Below, in pieces: positions 30,234-32,005 of a stretch of 32,005 nucleotides of DNA. Position 1 is the first letter of the stretch; every line of letters begins with the position of its first letter. The translations under genes were made by a program, and so were the position numbers. Source of the stretch: Microbacterium azadirachtae (GTDB lineage Bacteria > Actinomycetota > Actinomycetes > Actinomycetales > Microbacteriaceae); the NCBI RefSeq assembly GCF_000956545.1, contig NZ_JYIT01000049.1:1-32005 (forward strand), given 5' to 3'. Under the pieces are notes generated by a model. That model was not told where the DNA came from. It saw nothing but the letters and a program-made list of their open reading frames with translations, and searched no databases.

Positions 30234-32005
30234 GACAGCAGCTCCGTCTCTCCCATGTAGGCCTTGACGACGTCGGGGTTCGCGAGCACCTCGTCCTGCG
30301 GACCCGTCGCGAGCACCCGGCCGAAGTTCAGCACCGTGAGCATCGGGCACACGGAGCGCACCAGATCCAGGTCGTGCTCGATGATGATGAGCGCCACGCC
30401 GTACCGCTGCGGCAGCTCGCGCAGCCGTGCGGCCAGTGCGAGGTGCTCGTCGTGCGAGAGCCCGGCGGCGGGCTCGTCGAGGATCAGCAGCCGCGGCCCG
30501 GCCAGCACGGCGGCGGCCACCTCGACCAGACGCCGGGTGCCGACGTCGACGCTGGAGAGCCGGGACCGCGCCGGCGGGCAGCCGAAGAACGCGAGCGTCT
30601 CCTCGATGTCCGCCGCCGAGAGCCGGCGCCGGGCGACGAAGCGCACGTAGGCGCCCACGGTGAGCAGCGGCGGCACCCGGTCCTGCTGGAAGGTGCGTCG
30701 CAGCCCGAGGCGGGCGCGGCGGGTGGGGGAGAGGCCCGCGAGGTCGCGACCGCCGAGCAGCACCCGCCCGCCGTGCTTCGGCAGGAAGCCGCTGATGGCA
30801 TCCACGAACGTGGACTTGCCGGCGCCGTTCGGGCCGATGAGGCCCATGATCGAGGCCTCGGCCACCGAGAACGACACGTCGTCGAGCGCCTTCAGAGCGC
30901 CGAACTGGACCGTCAGATGCTCGACCGTCAGCACCGGCTCGCCGCTCAGGAGCGCCGGATCCATCGTGGCGGTGGTGGTCGTGCGGATCTCCTCGGCGTC
31001 GTCCGCGGCGTCCGCCGGCAGCGCCGTGAGCTCGGCGTTCGCGGTCCGGCGGTCCTGCCGCTTCCAGATCAGGTTGCGGATGCCCTGGCCGAGACTGGTG
31101 CCGCTCGTCAGCGCCTGCACGCCCAGCACGCCGAAGATCACGAAGCCCCAGTCCTGCGGGATGTGCCAGCGCTTGAGGAGCTCGGGCACGAGCACCCACA
31201 GGATCCCGCCGAACACCGCCATGTCGATCAGGTGCGCGCCGCTCATGATCGCCAGCACGTACAGCGCGAGCGACTGCAGCGGGGTGAAGCTGGCGGCGAA
31301 CGGCAGCTGCACCTGACCCGCGAGGAGGCCCCCGGCCACGCCGCCGAGCGCGGCGGAGACGGCGAAGGCGGTGAGCTTGGCCGCCTGCACGCTCTGGCCG
31401 GCGGCGGCCGTGCCGCGCTCGGAGAAGGCGACGGCCTTCCAGCTCGCGCCCCAGCGGCTGCGCTGCAGGAAGAACACGATCAGGGCGCAGACCACCAGCA
31501 CGATGATCGAGAGGAAGAAGAACTTCTTGTCGTTGGCGAAGAGCATCGGCCGGTCGACCGAGATGGCGTCGGCGGATCCGGGGAACTGGATCTGCACGAG
31601 CGTGACGTCGGCCGCGGCGGCGAAGCCGAGCGTGACGACCGCGAGGTTCACCCCGCGCAGGCGCAGCGCGGGCAGGCCCACGAGCACCCCGGCCACGCCC
31701 GCGACGAGCGCGCCGAGCACGAGCCAGACGATGAAGCCGCCGGGGGCGTGCCAGATGTTCATGAGCGCCACGACCCAGGCGCCGATGGCGGCGAAGGTCA
31801 GCTGGCACAGCGCGATCATGCCGGCGGATCCGGTCACGACGCCGAGGCCCATGATCGCGATCGCCGCGATGACGGCGCTGATCGCGAGGTAGACGAAGTA
31901 GCCGGGCAGGGCGTTGGAGAGCAGGAGGCCCACGAGGATCGCGAGGCCACCGACCACGAACGGCCAGACCGTGCGCACCACGGGCCTCTGCAGGAACGGG
32001 ACCGG
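30230..32005 (-). CDS. LivM permease-LivG ATPase fusion, 5' end possibly off window
   Basis: One frame encodes both an inner-membrane permease and an ATPase. From the first internal GTG (31981) it gives 583 residues; the frame stays open to the window edge, so the true start may lie outside. Residues about 5-300 are a LivM-type permease with about nine or ten helices and the loop SERGTAAAGQ. A charged, Thr/Asp-rich linker spans about 305-345. Residues about 349-583 are a LivG-type ATPase with Walker A GPNGAGKST (383-391) and Walker B LLILDEPAAGL (498-508). The signature is degenerate: SSVDVGTRRLVEVA keeps the Gly but not 'LSGGQ'. It overlaps livF by four bases. Confidence 0.85.
   Translation of the reverse strand, partial: PVPFLQRPVVRTVWPFVVGGLAILVGLLLSNALPGYFVYLAISAVIAAIAIMGLGVVTGSAGMIALCQLTFAAIGAWVVALMNIWHAPGGFIVWLVLGALVAGVAGVLVGLPALRLRGVNLAVVTLGFAAAADVTLVQIQFPGSADAISVDRPMLFANDKKFFFLSIIVLVVCALIVFFLQRSRWGASWKAVAFSERGTAAAGQSVQAAKLTAFAVSAALGGVAGGLLAGQVQLPFAASFTPLQSLALYVLAIMSGAHLIDMAVFGGILWVLVPELLKRWHIPQDWGFVIFGVLGVQALTSGTSLGQGIRNLIWKRQDRRTANAELTALPADAADDAEEIRTTTTATMDPALLSGEPVLTVEHLTVQFGALKALDDVSFSVAEASIMGLIGPNGAGKSTFVDAISGFLPKHGGRVLLGGRDLAGLSPTRRARLGLRRTFQQDRVPPLLTVGAYVRFVARRRLSAADIEETLAFFGCPPARSRLSSVDVGTRRLVEVAAAVLAGPRLLILDEPAAGLSHDEHLALAARLRELPQRYGVALIIIEHDLDLVRSVCPMLTVLNFGRVLATGPQDEVLANPDVVKAYMGETELLS

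Noticed and set aside
1..32005. CRISPR array, tRNA/rRNA, insertion sequence or prophage
   Set aside because: No regularly spaced repeats, no recognisable RNA gene folds, no transposase or integrase and no terminal inverted repeats were seen.

Overview
The window is about 70% or more G+C, and its genes favour G/C-ending codons and GTG/ATG starts. Many neighbours overlap by 4 bases (GTGA/ATGA). Four genes appear to start leaderless, directly downstream of a TANNNT -10 box. Together with a DUF222/HNH (13E12-type) gene, this points to an actinobacterium, most likely Microbacteriaceae (Microbacterium-like). That assignment is inference; there is no rRNA or tRNA gene to confirm it. I see no rRNA, tRNA, CRISPR array, insertion sequence or phage module.

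Layout. 1-241: fragment of an enzyme I (ptsI) gene lacking its 5' half, then a hairpin. 242-2139: divergent HAD phosphatase and DUF998 membrane protein. 2256-5192: aldehyde dehydrogenase and GMC oxidoreductase. 5212-5811: TetR regulator, divergent from a five-gene operon (6031-11745) encoding an SsuABC/TauABC-like ABC importer (lipoprotein, two permeases, ATPase) and a large arylsulfatase with no signal peptide. The simplest reading is import of an organosulfate, hydrolysis in the cytoplasm, and possibly oxidation of the released alcohol by the GMC/aldehyde dehydrogenase pair. 11755-14049: HxlR-SCP2 fusion regulator divergent from a DHA2-type drug exporter. 14206-18166: tightly coupled minus-strand operon of an AMP-forming ligase, a ketosynthase and an acyl-CoA-dehydrogenase homologue, perhaps a small acyl-modifying or biosynthetic route. 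18281-20219: TetR divergent from a TetX/PHBH-fold FAD monooxygenase, with a perfect 16-bp palindrome at the predicted transcription start. 20262-26124: APC permease, MoaF-like protein and YtcJ-like amidohydrolase, divergent from two short-chain dehydrogenases. These look like an uncharacterised catabolic locus. 26155-27941: DUF3465 protein, voltage-sensor-type K+ channel and a VOC protein. 28089-29432: DUF222-HNH endonuclease. 29541-32005: branched-chain-amino-acid-type ABC genes livF and a livM-livG fusion that reaches the window edge.

Two sequence-level features stand out. The palindrome GGATCC occurs roughly 65 times by hand count, against about 10-11 expected from base composition, and it uses otherwise rare codons (Gly-Ser written GGA-TCC). 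Convergent gene pairs are separated by long perfect or near-perfect hairpins.
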